NCBI GenBank assembly: GCA_947044365.1
Contig: OX345646.1
Coordinates: forward strand, 3,666,827 to 3,730,826
Length of the DNA: 64,000 nucleotides
Source of the DNA: Petrosia ficiformis
Lineage: Eukaryota > Porifera > Demospongiae > Haplosclerida > Petrosiidae
Reading direction: 5' to 3'
The number at the start of each line of letters is the position of its first letter. Positions within the stretch are counted from its first letter, which is position 1. A program made the position numbers and the translations under genes. This document shows positions 21,883 to 34,906 of this stretch, in pieces. The notes below the pieces were generated by a model. That model saw only the letters and a program-made list of their open reading frames with translations. It did not search any database and was not told where the DNA came from.

Positions 21883-24800
21883 ATGAGTCGTACTCTAGAG
21901 GACCTCAAACCAGAACCAACCTTTATCTTTACCTACCACAAGCCACAAGAATTTGGTAAATACACATGTACATGTATAATGTAATTATGTGTATGTAGAG
22001 CTCAAAGTTAATACTTGTACTGACAACTAAAAAATCAGTTGTCTTCCCAGGACAACAATTATCTCCAGCCACCATATTGAATTGTCACATGTACAGTAGC
22101 ATTGTTAATTGATTGATCTAGTTTGGGTTTCTGGAATGCCTCAATATTGACACTATTTAACTTGAGAATTAAAAAAATTTAATTTATGTTAACAAAATTA
22201 ATATTCATTATTAATAATTGTCCTAGACATTCAAAATTTGTCCGTGTGAGAACTTGTATCTAAATTTAGTTTCAATCCTTGTAATATCAATTGTAAGTAG
22301 TAGACTTGTCATGTACATTGTATGGAGGTACATGTACTTGTTTTCTCTATCTTATATACATGTACATACTGTATATGCATGTATTAATTAAGGCTTCAAT
22401 TAATAGGGGTTTTAAAAATCAAAATATAATTTTGATTTAGCAAACTCATATTCAAATACTCTCTTGTTGTTTATTTCTATTGAAATATCAAGAATTATAT
22501 GTACTGTAGCTTATCATTTTACTGTAAGTACATGTACATGTAACTACTATATAACCGTAATCTTAGTGGCTTGATGAGGGAACATACATGTATATACATA
22601 CATGTAGATACACACACTATAGATAGATCTTCATACACTATAGTTTGATACATAGATCAACATACACTATAGATGTAGATACATGTACATAGATCTACAT
22701 GTACATACACTATAAATAGATACATCAGGGTTTCTTTCAGCTTTTTGCCCAAGGGTTGGGGGGGGGGGCAAGTACATATCCTCATGCAAAGCATGCGGCA
22801 AACTAGGGGTGTCGGGGGGCATGCTCCCCCAGGAAATTTTAAATTTTGGATCTTTTATCAGACACAATTTGGTGGAATCTGGGACTGTTTTTTCACAAAC
22901 ATAATTTACATCTGTCAATTTTGAGCTTTGATAAAGGCTTGAATTGATTTACATGTAAAATAGAATTCTCAGTATATCCACGGGGGGGGGGCAAACTAAA
23001 GCCAAGGGGGGGCGAATGCCCCCACCCCCCTGAAAGAAACCCTGTACATAGATCTGCATACACTACACATAGATACATAGATCTATAGATAGATACATAG
23101 ATCTACATAAACTATAGATAGATACATAGATCTACACACACTATAGATAGATACATACATGTGTAGATCTACATAGACTATAGATAGATACATAGATCTA
23201 CACACACTGTAGATAGATACATAGATCTACATACAGTATAGATAGATACATAGATCTACATACACTATAGATAGATACATAGATCTACATACACTATAGA
23301 TAGATATATAGATCTACATACACTATAGATAGATACATAGATCTACATACACTATAGATAGATACATAGATCTACATTCACTATAAATAGATACATAGAT
23401 CTACATACACTATAGATAGATACATAGATCTATATACACTATAGATAGATACATAGATCTGCATATAGATACATAGATCTACATACACTATAGATAGATA
23501 CATAGACACTATAGATAGATTCATAGATCTTCATACACTATAGATAGATACATAGATCTACATACATTATAGATACCATATAGATAGATACATAGATCTT
23601 CATACACTATAGATAGATACATAGATCTACATACACTATAGATAGATACATATATCTACATACACTATAGATAGATACATAGATCTACATACACTATAGA
23701 TAGATACATAGATCTACATACACTATAGATAGATACATAGACACTATAGATAGATTCATAGATCTTCATACACTATACATAGATCTACATACATTATAGA
23801 TAGATACATAGACACTATAGATAGATACATAGATCTTCATACACTATAGATAGATACATATATCTACATACACTATAGATAGATACATAGATCTACATAC
23901 ACTATAGATAGATACATAGATCTACATACAGATACATAGATCTACATATAGATACATAGATCTACATACACTATAGATAGATACATAGATCTACATACAG
24001 TATAGATAGATACATAGATCTACATACACTATAGATAGATACATACGTAGATTTACATGTACATACACTATAGATAGACATAGATCTACATTCACTATAA
24101 ATAGATACATAGATCTACATACACTATAGATAGATACATAGATCTACATACACTATAGATAGATACATATATCTACATACACTATAGATAGATACATAGA
24201 TCTACATACACTATAGATAGATACATAGATCTACATACACTATAGATAGATACATAGATCTACATACAGTATAGATAGATACATAGATCTACATACACTA
24301 TAGATAGATACATACGTAGATTTACATGTACATACACTATAGATAGATACGTAGATCTACATTCACTATAAATAGATACATAGATCTACATACACTATAG
24401 ATAGATACATAGATCTACATACACTATAGATAGATACATATATCTACATACACTATAGATAGATACATAGATCTACATACACTATAGATAGATACATAGA
24501 TCTACATACACTATAGATAGATACATAGACACTATAGATAGATTCATAGATCTTCATACACTATAGATAGATACATAGATCTACAATGTACATACATTAT
24601 AGATAGATACATAGACACTATAGATAGATACATAGATCTTTGTACACTATAGATAGATACATATATCTACATACACTATAGATAGATACATAGATCTGCA
24701 TACACTATAGATAGATACATAGATCTGCATACAGTATAGATAGATACATAGATCTACATATAGATACATAGATCTACATACACTATAGATAGATACATAG

Positions 24801-27469
24801 ATCTACATACACTATAGATAGATACATAGATCTACATACACTATAGATAGATACATAGATCTACATACACTATAGATAGATACATAGATCTACATACACT
24901 ATAGATAGATACATACGTAGATTTACATGTACATACACTATAGATAGATACATAGATCTACATTCACTATAAATAGATACATAGATCTACATACACTATA
25001 GATAGATACATAGATCTACATACACTATAGATAGATACATATATCTACATACACTATAGATAGATACATAGATCTACATACACTATAAGTAGATACATAG
25101 ATCTACATACAGTATAGATAGATACATAGATCTACATACACTATAGATAGATACATAGATCTACATACACTATAGATAGATATATAGATCTACATACACT
25201 ATAGATAGATACATAGATCTACATACACTATAGATAGATACATAGATCTACATTCACTATAAATAGATACATAGATCTACATACACTATAGATAGATACA
25301 TAGATCTGCATACACTATAGATAGATACATAGATCTACATGTACATACACTATAAATAGATACATAGATCTACATACACTATAGATAGATACATAGATCT
25401 ACATACACTATAGATAGATACATATAGCTACATACACTATAGATAGATACATACATCTACATACACTATAAATAGATACATAGATCTACATACACTATAG
25501 ATAGATACATAGATCTACATACACTATAGATATATACATAGACACTATTGATACATACATAGATCTACATACACTATAGATAGATACATAGATCTACATA
25601 CACTATAAATAGATACATAGATCTACATACACTATAGATAGATACATAGACACTATAGATAGATTAGATACATAGATCTGCATACCCTATAGATAGATAC
25701 ATAGACACTTTAGATAGATTCATAGATCTTCATACACTACAGATAGATACATAGATCTACATACACTGTAGATAGATACATAGACACTATAGATAGATAC
25801 ATAGATCTACATACACTATAGATAGATTCATAGATCTTCATACAATATAGATAGACACATAGATCAACATACACTGTAGATAGATACATAGATCTACATA
25901 CACTATAGATAGATACATAGACACTATAGATACATACATAGATCTACATACACTATAGATAGATACATAGATCTGCATATAGATACATAGATCTACATAC
26001 ACTATAGATAGATACATAGACACTATAGACAGATTCATAGATCTTCATACACTATAGATAGATACATAGATCTACATACATTATAGATAGATACATAGAT
26101 CTACATACAGTATAGATAGATACATAGATCTACCTACACTATAGATACATACATAGATCTGTAGATAGATACATAGATCTACATACATTATAGATAGATA
26201 CATATATCTACATACACTATAGATAGATACATAGATCTACATGCACTATAGATAGATACATAGATCTACATACACTATAGATAGATACATAGATCTACAT
26301 ACACTATAGATAGATACATAGATCTACATACAGTATAGATAGATACATAGATCTACATACACTATAGATAGATACATACGTAGATTTACATATACATACA
26401 CTATAGATAGATACATAGATCTACATACACTATAGATAGATACATAGATCTACATACACTATAGATAGATACATAGACTTTATAGATAGATACATAGATC
26501 TACATACACTATAGATAGATACATAGATCTACATACACTATACGTAGATACATAGATCTACATACACTATAGATAGATACATAGATCTACATACACTATA
26601 GTTAGATACATAGATACACACATCTACATGTACATGTGTGTTAATACATGTAGACAGATAAAAGAAGGTATTTCCTGATGCATATGTTGTTACTAACATA
26701 GAAGGTTATGGCTGGTAATGAGAGGGAATTATTATAAATCTGTTTTTGATAACAGATTAGTACACAGCTAACATTGTAGTGATAAAATGAATAATTTGTG
26801 ATTTATGATTTTATGTGTGCAAGTGTCTGTGTGTGTATCTGTAATGCTTTGTGTGTGTGTGTGTGTGTCTCCATAAAAGACAACCCGTGCTTGTATGAAG
26901 CACAGCAAAGCAAGTTGGAGCTGGGGCGTTGGAAGCTGAGGGCATTTCCCCAGAAACATTGTTTACACACTGTCATGTTGGAATACTGAAATTAATAGTT
27001 TTAATGGGAGAAGATAGACTTGAAGGTGGGAAAGATTCCCTACCTTCTCTGTCAACTGTATTTACATGTAGTACATACATGTATGTACATGTACATGTAC
27101 ATTTAACTAGATTTACATGTACATTGTTGTATACTATAAATAATTTACATAGTAGTTAGTGCACATGTAGCATACAATGTACATGTGTACATGTAAGTAT
27201 AGATGTTAGATACTATTGTATATGTACATGTTAGTTTACATCATTAATTTTATATACATGTACGTATGTATGTGTAGATGTAACTTATGTTATATTATAC
27301 ATGTACACTCTATAATATTTATATGTTATATTAATCTTGTTTAGATTTTAGTGGAGGAGGAGGTGCTGGTGGATTTGGTAAGAGTGCTTTAAATTTTGTT
27401 GTAGGGGATGGAATATCAACTGGTCCTATTGGAGGAGCTAGTGGTGTACATGTATCTAATTTTCAGTGA
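21883..27469 (+). CDS. Two-exon glycine-rich small protein, copy 1 (65 residues), with a minisatellite-filled intron
   Basis: Exon 1 begins at ATG 21883 (MSRTLEDLKPEPTFIFTYHK) and ends at 21955 in phase 1. Exon 2, 27345-27469, continues DFSGGGGAGGFGKSALNFVV and ends in SNFQ and TGA. Acceptor, donor and phase all agree, and the same model works in copy 2. A leader exon with acceptor at about 21823 precedes the ATG. The 5.4-kb intron holds the 29-bp minisatellite and a MITE. I do not recognise the family. Copy 1 has two extra residues (His-Val), made by one extra 6-bp unit of the ACATGT repeat that pervades this region. Confidence 0.5.
22589..26625. repeat. 29-bp minisatellite, copy 1 (about 4 kb)
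   Basis: Tandem unit GATAGATACATAGATCTACA plus TACACTATA, well over 100 copies with point variants, shortened units and GATA-rich slips. It contains the palindrome AGATCT and is interrupted by a MITE at 22726-23044. It lies in the intron of the 21883-27469 gene. All open frames inside it are repeat artefacts. Confidence 0.97.
22726..23044. mobile_element. G-rich hAT-like MITE, copy 1
   Basis: 319 bp bounded by perfect 15-bp inverted repeats CAGGGTTTCTTTCAG. The CAGGG start is typical of hAT elements. Flanks read TACAT on both sides, but this lies in a repeat, so the target duplication is ambiguous. Long G and C runs sit just inside both ends, so the whole element can fold back. Confidence 0.7.
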
Positions 27470-27931
27470 GGTACATTTGTAATTCCATAAACCCCCAAGG
27501 ATTATTGTGTCTATCTACAGTGACTCTACCCATACAACACTCATAACACCAAACCTATCCCATATTTGTAGCTACATGTATGATTAATAATCAAAGACAG
27601 CATATAATAATATACAACCAAGCATTATCTTCATCCTAACCTTACCACTACCATTCCATATCAACAATCTTTGATGTATAGTAGAGGTCAAAGTATTGCA
27701 TAGATTGCCAATAGTGATAGTTTGATATACATTTGTATCAATGGAAGAGCTACTGTATTAGAGTTGTAGTATCTTCACTACTGATAAAGTTAATAATCAC
27801 AAAATATACTACAATTAACAAGGTTTCATATAGCATTTTAATGGCTTGCATTTGGTTTTTCCACATTTGATCTACATGTACATGTACATGTATATTGTGT
27901 ACATGTATATTTAAATATTTGTTTGTGTCAC

Positions 27932-28563
27932 CAACAGTATATTATACTAGAGAGAGAGAGAGAGAGAGAGTATCCCACTAGTAGCATAACCCTGCGAAAT
28001 GTACTTGAGTTGAGCAGATGGTAAAACGTACGTGCTAGACCACAAGGTGGTACACAAAGCCACAAACATGTTAATAGTAAAGTGTAGAATGATATCAAGA
28101 ATGGCGGAGCTTGAGAGATGTTCTATACAAACTATACAAACACAATGATTTTTGCAGGTTATGATTAGCACTCCTAGTAATGTTGTTGCACAAAATGAAG
28201 TCCAGCTCTTCTTCAAGACCGCCAGATTTTTTCGAAACTTTCAGGAGAGAGACCACAAATCCCAAAGTTTTGAGAACCTTTGACAGTAGAAGATCACCTT
28301 CCCTAATTCCAGGACGGTTAGAATCAGCAACACGACTTGATAAATGATGTGATCGAACACTGCACAGAAGGGATCTGTGATGGTGTGTTTGCTGCATCAT
28401 CCATCTTTGTTTACAATGTGGTCACATAACTCCTCAATGCCTACTTAATATGTGATGATTATGTTGTGAATATTATTATAAAGGTCATGTACTTTTCACA
28501 GGGTTGTGCTACAAGCTTATATGGAGTGCTATATTCTCCCTCTCTTTCTATTATATACTCTTG
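27932..28563. mobile_element. 632-bp TIR element, copy 1
   Basis: Ends CAACAGTATATTATACTAG and, inverted, CAAGAGTATATAATAG. Target copies are GTGTCAC at 27925-27931 and a mutated GTGCTAC at 28564-28570. A paralogous site at 20684-20690 is empty (one GTGTCAC). A minus-strand frame (28400-28095, starting MMQQTHHHRS) is open but unrecognised; it may be captured sequence. Confidence 0.75.
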
Positions 28564-30736
28564 GTGCTACATATGAGTTGTATACATAGTTGCTAAAGTT
28601 TCATCATTCTGGGTGCAGATTGATTAATTTATGGTTATGATCATACCTGAATGCATGCCCAGGCTACATTATGTACTATAGATCATCATTGGGATTTTGT
28701 TCTCCATACATGTACATGTATATCTTGTGTTTCATGAAGTTAGAAGCCATTAACATTTCTTGTTACAAAATCATTATTTTTTTAAATGGCAATAAAATCA
28801 CCCAATCATTCAGTAACTAGTGGATCTTAGGACCTGTTTTGTCAGGAAAATTAGATTACAATTGATACTAAAATCAATCTTGTCCACTAAAATCCAGAGG
28901 GGAGTGTGAATGGAAAATCTCAGACCACACCCCTCCGGGATATGTATAGAACTATGATGATTATAATATATGTATTAGGACTGGGAAAAGGTTTGAATGT
29001 TCAAAACTTCATTCTTTGCTGTGCATTCAAAGATAAATTTCTCCCTTCGAAGCTTTACTACCACGCCCACTTTAATGTTTGCATGTGCACTTGTGCAATC
29101 TGGTCTATAATGTGGACGTGTTCCACAAAAGTTGAGGCTGTGTTGTTGGCAGCTTCAGTTCAGTGATGCTAAATCTAACAAGACTAGTACTTATTCGGAA
29201 GCAATTCAGTTTTAATTTACCAGATTTGGTAAACTGTATATACTTATATTAGCTGGTTGTAATGTCATGTACATGTACATGTATATACTTTCATTAGCCA
29301 CTTGTAAATTACATGTACAGTACATGTACAGTACATGTACATGTAAACGTTTAGAATTAGCTAACTACCACAAATTTCATAATTCTATTCCTACTTTCCA
29401 TACACTTTGTATATACATGTAGATTGTTGATTGCAATTGGTGGTATTGATGATTCCAGTTAACACAGGAACTATAGTAGTTTTCAAGAGGTGGAAGAAAG
29501 AATGTCTCAAGAGGAATGCCAAAGCCACTGGAGGTACGGGTACCTTTCATGTTGTATTGTTCAACATGTACATGTACATGTGTATATACTTCCATGTACA
29601 TTAACTGGCTGTAAAGACATGTGCGGCAGTATATGATCTGTTATTTTAATACATATACATGTAGTATATACCATATAGTATATACAGTATATGTTACTAG
29701 TATAGTTCTAGTGATGAAATTAGTTTCGTGTGATCATACCCTTCACTATAAGGAGGAAGGCACTGGTGACATGTTTAGACAATGAGTAGATTTTAGGAAT
29801 TTGTGGAATCCTAATTATAAAGGGGAACACATGCATGTGAGATATTATATCTAGTTGTTTAGTCTTTCATTGATTTCCTATAGTTCAATGGTAAAGGGTC
29901 TTTTAAAAACAGGAATGTAGTATGCTATCATGGTGTCCTGCTGTTCTAATATTATAAATTAGTGAGTTGTGTTTGTGACTTGCTTTAATAAATGGGTGTG
30001 ACTTTGGGCGTGGTCAATTGGAAAGGGATTGGGCTATGGGTGTGGCTAATATTACCACTCTACTCCTTATTTATGGGAATAACCCTGCAAGTACGTGGGC
30101 TGAAATTATAAATTCCACTTACCAGACTCATATGATTATTATAAACTAGTAGTAGTAGTTGAATAGAGAGATGAAAGATGAGATCTATTATACAAGTATG
30201 TCTCCAAATCATCGAATAAATCAGTGCTCATATCAGGTGTTAAAGAAGTGGAGTCAAGTTCTTGATATCACCATCTTTAGTTGCTGTACATGTAAATTAA
30301 AATGACAATTGCCTGTCTATAAGATATGAAGTATTAGCTCATCTTAAATTATCTTTACTGTATATAAGCATTTCTCAAATGTGTATTTATTATTGTGTTA
30401 TTAAGTGTATGTACATGTATATAAACACTCCTTAAGTGTATTTACATGTGTACATACACATGTATGTAGATAATGTTATAACTGTTAAGTGTTTGTGTAT
30501 AAACATTCCTTAAAGCTATTTAAAATGGTTTTGACTGTAAGTGTTTGATAATTTACTGTTGTGATTGTTAAGTGTAATCATGTGTCAAGAGGAAAATCTT
30601 GGTTAAGTTGGAGGGGGTGGGCAAAGTACACTCACATTGTGTGTAGAGAGGGGTTTGGGGAATGCTGCCCCATGAAAATGCTGATTTTAGACCCCTAAAA
30701 GGGGTAATCTGGGAGTAAAATGACATTTGTGCGTGC

Positions 30737-31205
30737 ATGGTATCATGTAGTATTGTTATTGTATACATGTATATGTACATGTGTATATACAGCAAGGTAT
30801 CATGTAGTATTGTATACATGTACATGTGTATATCCAGTATGGTATCATGTATACATGTACACTCTTTTTCATTTTTCCATTGCCTCAGGTGTCTTTCTTT
30901 CTTTCTTTCTTTATTTCTTTCTTTCTTTATTTCTTTCTTTCTTTCTTTCCTGATAATATCATGTACTGTACTAGTACATGTGTATATACAGTATGGTATC
31001 ATGTAGTATTGTATACATGTACATGTACATGTGTATATACAGTATGGTATCATGTAGTATTGTATACATGTACATGTACATGTACATGTGTATATACAGT
31101 AAAGTATCATGTAATATTGTGTACATGTACATGTACATGTGTATATACAGTACGGTATCATGTAGTATTTTACACATGTACATGTACATGTGTATATACA
31201 TACAG
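30737..31205. repeat. Minisatellite of about 45-60 bp, copy 1
   Basis: The unit contains TGTATATACAGTA, GGTATCATGTAGTATTGTA and TACATGTACATGT. About eight units differ by whole 6-bp ACATGT steps. A SINE fragment splits the array at 30865-30955. Confidence 0.92.
30865..30955 (+). mobile_element. SINE 3' fragment
   Basis: Body and tail of the same SINE on the plus strand (CTTTTTCATTTTTCCATTGC, then GTGTC and TTTC repeats) with no tRNA-like head. The matching fragment in copy 2 is at about 59680-59735 with a shorter tail. Confidence 0.7.
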
Positions 31206-31607
31206 TAAGGCTAAAAGATATGGTATTCAAAATTCCTTTCCTTAATGATCAAATATTTGAATATTAATATTGATTGTTTTCTTCTCATACATGTATTAAA
31301 ATGTCCATTACTATCACAACCTGTTCAATGAAACAAATTCTATTATCCATTAGACCATATTATGAATAATTATTACAAGTACTCAGACATCCTTTTCAAT
31401 TTTTAATATAATTTAGTGCATTGATGGGTACTTTTCTGAGCTCTATGAATTTCAAATTTTATTGATAGACTTTTACTTAGCTACAAAGAAGAACTTATAG
31501 ATATCAAAAACAATAAAGTCTATACATAAAGTGGAACAATTATTTGAAGTTCAAGTATTCTAATTCACTAGTGGGACAATGCTTATATTTTTATGGCCCG
31601 TAGGGCC

Positions 31608-32602
31608 ATCCCTATGATTGCTTTCCCACGGGTTCGATGTATGTTTATATATATATTTCTAGCCTGTTACTATGTTGTTGCTATGTGTTATATTTCAACT
31701 ATAAGGAAGTTATAGACCCGTTTATAACTTCCCAGTTTCGCTGACTTTCGCAGACGCTGTAACCAAGGTAATAGTATAGCGCATGCGTAAATTAGAAAAT
31801 TGTGTGGCCGGGGCGTTGCAGAAACAACTGTTCCTAGCTCGATAACTCTTGCATTTTACAAGATTCAAGATTGTAATTTCTTTTACTGGTGAATTGAAGT
31901 GTTAGTTGCAGAAGAACAGCAAGGCGAATGTATGAAACGTCCCGGGCTACGCCCACACTCTGGCTAAGCTTCATAACTTCCGTATTTTTAACAGTACAGA
32001 CTTTTAACTTGTTTGAAGGTATAGAAGAACTTCTAAGAACGCCATACATATCAACATTATCCTTCGTTAGTTGCTGGAAGGTAGCAACGCGAGTGTTTGA
32101 ATTGAAGTGGGTGGCTAGAAAACAGTTATAAAATGCGCGTGCGGTTTATAACAGAATTCTAAGCCCGCGCACTCGGGCGTGCCGCCCTCGTTGCTAGGGG
32201 GCTTAGAATTCTGTTATAAACCGCACGCGGATTTTATAACTATAACATAATTATATATATGTTTGTGTCACCTACGCGAGTATGCGTTGTATACGTAGTT
32301 AAGGAAGTTACATCATTCCCGGGGGGCTCGGTCAATTAATGGGTGTGGAACGTAAAAGAACGTGCGATCAAGCTCTACACACCAGCAGAAAGAAAGCTGT
32401 GTAGCTTACATAGAAACTGGAACTAATAGCTAGCTATTCTGCCTGACAAGATTTGAAAGGTCAGGAGAGTAGATAATCAAAATAATAACTGTAATAAGCT
32501 GTTGTCTTTCATGCTTGATAATCAGCCATGATTACTGAATGCTGGACACCACAAAGCAGTCATAGGGATACTTTTATAAATTTGTAAAGCAATCATAGGG
32601 AT
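31608..32602. mobile_element. About 1-kb element with ATCCCTATGATTGCTTT inverted ends, copy 1
   Basis: A 17-bp end at 31608-31624 is repeated in reverse complement at 32586-32602. A GGCCC-TA-GGGCC hairpin lies just outside the left end. Inside are a hairpin MITE (32122-32243) and a block TATGCGTTGTATACGTAGTT found at several other places. No gene recognised. Confidence 0.6.
32122..32243. mobile_element. Hairpin MITE, copy 1
   Basis: Arms of about 45 bp (ATAAAATGCGCGTGCGGTTT and its near-complement) surround a GC-rich centre of about 35 bp. Copy 2 equivalent at 61204-61331. Confidence 0.7.
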
Positions 32603-33079
32603 ATTTTATTTTCTCTATATACGCTTGTTATCATTAATTTTATGTACAATAGACTCTGGAATAAGTACAACACTAGTTCATGTTTATAGGACACCTTTTT
32701 GAATAAACATGTTCTTTTTCTCTTCAAACATGCTCATATTTATATTTTTGTAATCATTTATTACTGTTTATTAGTATTCTAAAGCACACATGTACTGTAC
32801 TAGTCAGTAATATATTATACATGTATACACAGTAACTACACTAGGGAGTATTGTGTTCATGTACATGTATATATACATGTACATGTATATAAATACAGTA
32901 GTGAGTTTTATATACATGTACATACAGTAGTTATTATTGTATACATGTACATGTACACGTATATAAAAACAGTAATAGTGGGGAGATTGGGTGTATGGTC
33001 CTGCAGGACCCTCTGATTTTGTTTCTGGTGACTTCAGTGAGACATTATTGCATTTTTAAATACATTTGGTTTGAAATCT

Positions 33080-33098
33080 GGGGGGGGGGGGGGGGGGG
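33080..33098 (+). repeat. G19 homopolymer run
   Basis: Nineteen G in a row, followed by TGGGGTGGTAGGG; strong G-quadruplex potential. The true length is uncertain in any assembly. Confidence 0.85.
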
Positions 33099-33099
33099 T

Positions 33100-34906
33100 G
33101 GGGTGGTAGGGAGACTCACGTTAGGTGTGATATCTCTCCATTTCATAGTTATCAAACACACTACTCACTAGTGTAGTTACTATACAGCAACTATAGTTAT
33201 TAATAATCATAATAATTATTAATTCTTTTCAATCAATAGATTAACAACAAAGATGATATGAAATTATATTGCTAAGAATGCCAAGATGGTGGAATCATCA
33301 AACTGTGTAATTATAGAACAATGAAAGAATATTTTTACTTGTTTAAAACCGATATCGAATAAAACTGATAAATTATGTAGTGAAATCATGAAATGTAAAA
33401 TTAATTGTCAAATATAACGTCATATAATATATGCAGTACTAGTGTTTCCCCCAAGATAAATATTAAGGGTGGAGGAACTCAAGTGTATCAGTGGTACATG
33501 ATGTTGGTGTTTGGGGGCAGGCATCACCAAACTGAAATTTGTACACTTAATGTCATAGTGATGCAAAATGGTGGGGGATGTGTGCGTGTGATGCTAAATA
33601 TTGAAAAGTAAAGAAGCACATGATGTTAAGAGGAGGGGGTGGGGGGTCTTGCGGTTGTGTCTCTGTGACGTCAAGCATACAAGCTTCAGTTTGGTGATAC
33701 CCCTTATAAACAGTGTTTTTCAACATAAACTTAAAAATTAAAGAGTGGGGAGTGCCATGGTACCATTCTTTGGGGGAACGCTGATATATGTCAGTTTTAC
33801 TAATATGATGTATTATTTCTGGGAAGTGTGTGGTTTTCAATCATGTGGGAGTGTTCACATATTATTTGTATTTATATTATTTGTATTATTATTTTATGGT
33901 CATGCAATTGCAATTTAAACATGCATCATGTATATATAACAATGATCTTAGTCATATGTATATACATAATAGTAAGAAATGGATAAAGGATGGTAAAAAA
34001 AGGAAAACTTTAAAAATTAAAAAAATTAAACTGCCAATGAATATAATCTGATCTGAATTCCTGAGTTCTTCTCTTTGCTTGATTATGAGTCATAAGTGAC
34101 ATCACTTCTCTAGATCTATGCCTATATAGGTTGACTTATATCTAATCTTAATTATTGATCTCCAGGGTAACAAGAATGTGCACACAATTTGCCCGTGATG
34201 TTGCAGGGGTGTAACAACAGGTTAAATGAGGGACATGTACATATAAATAGGAATACAAAAGATTATACAAATGATATGTACTTACATGTTATATTAATAC
34301 TCTTGGTTATTCCTCCTTGTGTGTGATACATGTGAGTGAGAGGAGATGTTTTAATGGGTTTGTCTAAACCCCCCCCTTAAGCTTTCAGTCCTCAGTTTAA
34401 TATCATGGTTGAAAAATAGTCTCACTAGCCAGAACTTCCCTAACTTGTAGAGTGGAAATGGGAGCGTCATGCTAGCAAGACTAGTTGGAAAAATATAATG
34501 GAGAAGTGATGTTATATATAGTGGGTAAAGCCTAGCTCGGCAAGCAAGTTTGGTAATCAACAGGAGGAAGATCCAGAGTATATATATATATCAAGTTATT
34601 AAGACATTTTATTAACTTGTTAATATTTACCTTACCAAGTGGTGTCCACTTGTATGGTTTTCGGAAACCACATACCATCAAAGTGAATATGTCTGGCCAT
34701 AGATTCGTTGCTGTTAGTAGGATGGTACATAGACAATGAATTTGAAGTGATCATTACTCACTAACAGGAGGTGTTCAAATAACTTCATTAATTAACAATG
34801 TGAATTTAAAAACATACAATAACAATTATTAATTATACTAACAGTATGTAATTATACAGTTCATTCAGTTTCAGTTTATTATCAAATGTAAGTCACATGA
34901 ATCACC
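33100..34906. other. Gene-free interval between the duplication and the ankyrin-GTPase gene
   Basis: No gene seen. An inverted repeat of about 40 bp (ATCACCAAACTGAAATTTGT near 33517 and its diverged complement near 33690) brackets G-rich sequence. The rest is AT-rich with scattered TACATGT motifs. Confidence 0.6.

Larger units (their letters stand above)
14986..32768. repeat. Large direct segmental duplication, copy 1
   Basis: Sequence from 14986 runs in the same order and orientation as 47567 onward. Matched anchors include 15465/48046, 17145/48742, 20528/52110, 21883/53444, 28906/57706 and 30568/59378. Substitutions are sparse; the offset changes from 32.6 kb to 28.8 kb because of copy-specific insertions and minisatellite length. 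The X block at 5387-5473 is the displaced left part of this copy. The right end is about 32768, where the window end cuts copy 2. Confidence 0.95.

Noticed and set aside
25838..26038. 66-codon frame with repeated VSIYSV-like words
   Set aside because: Translation of the 29-bp minisatellite.
22600..26620. CRISPR-like array of regular repeats
   Set aside because: Units are contiguous with no unique spacers, and the context is eukaryotic intron.
26768..26989. Frames around the GTGTGT run
   Set aside because: Depend on a (TG)n simple repeat and differ between copies; no splice or domain support.
30568..31245. Frames of up to 220 codons rich in Tyr, Met, Cys and Thr
   Set aside because: Products of the ACATGT / GTATATACAG minisatellite and TTTC tails, not genes.
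31834..32131. Overlapping frames on both strands inside the 1-kb TIR element
   Set aside because: Not preserved in copy 2 and overlap a hairpin MITE.
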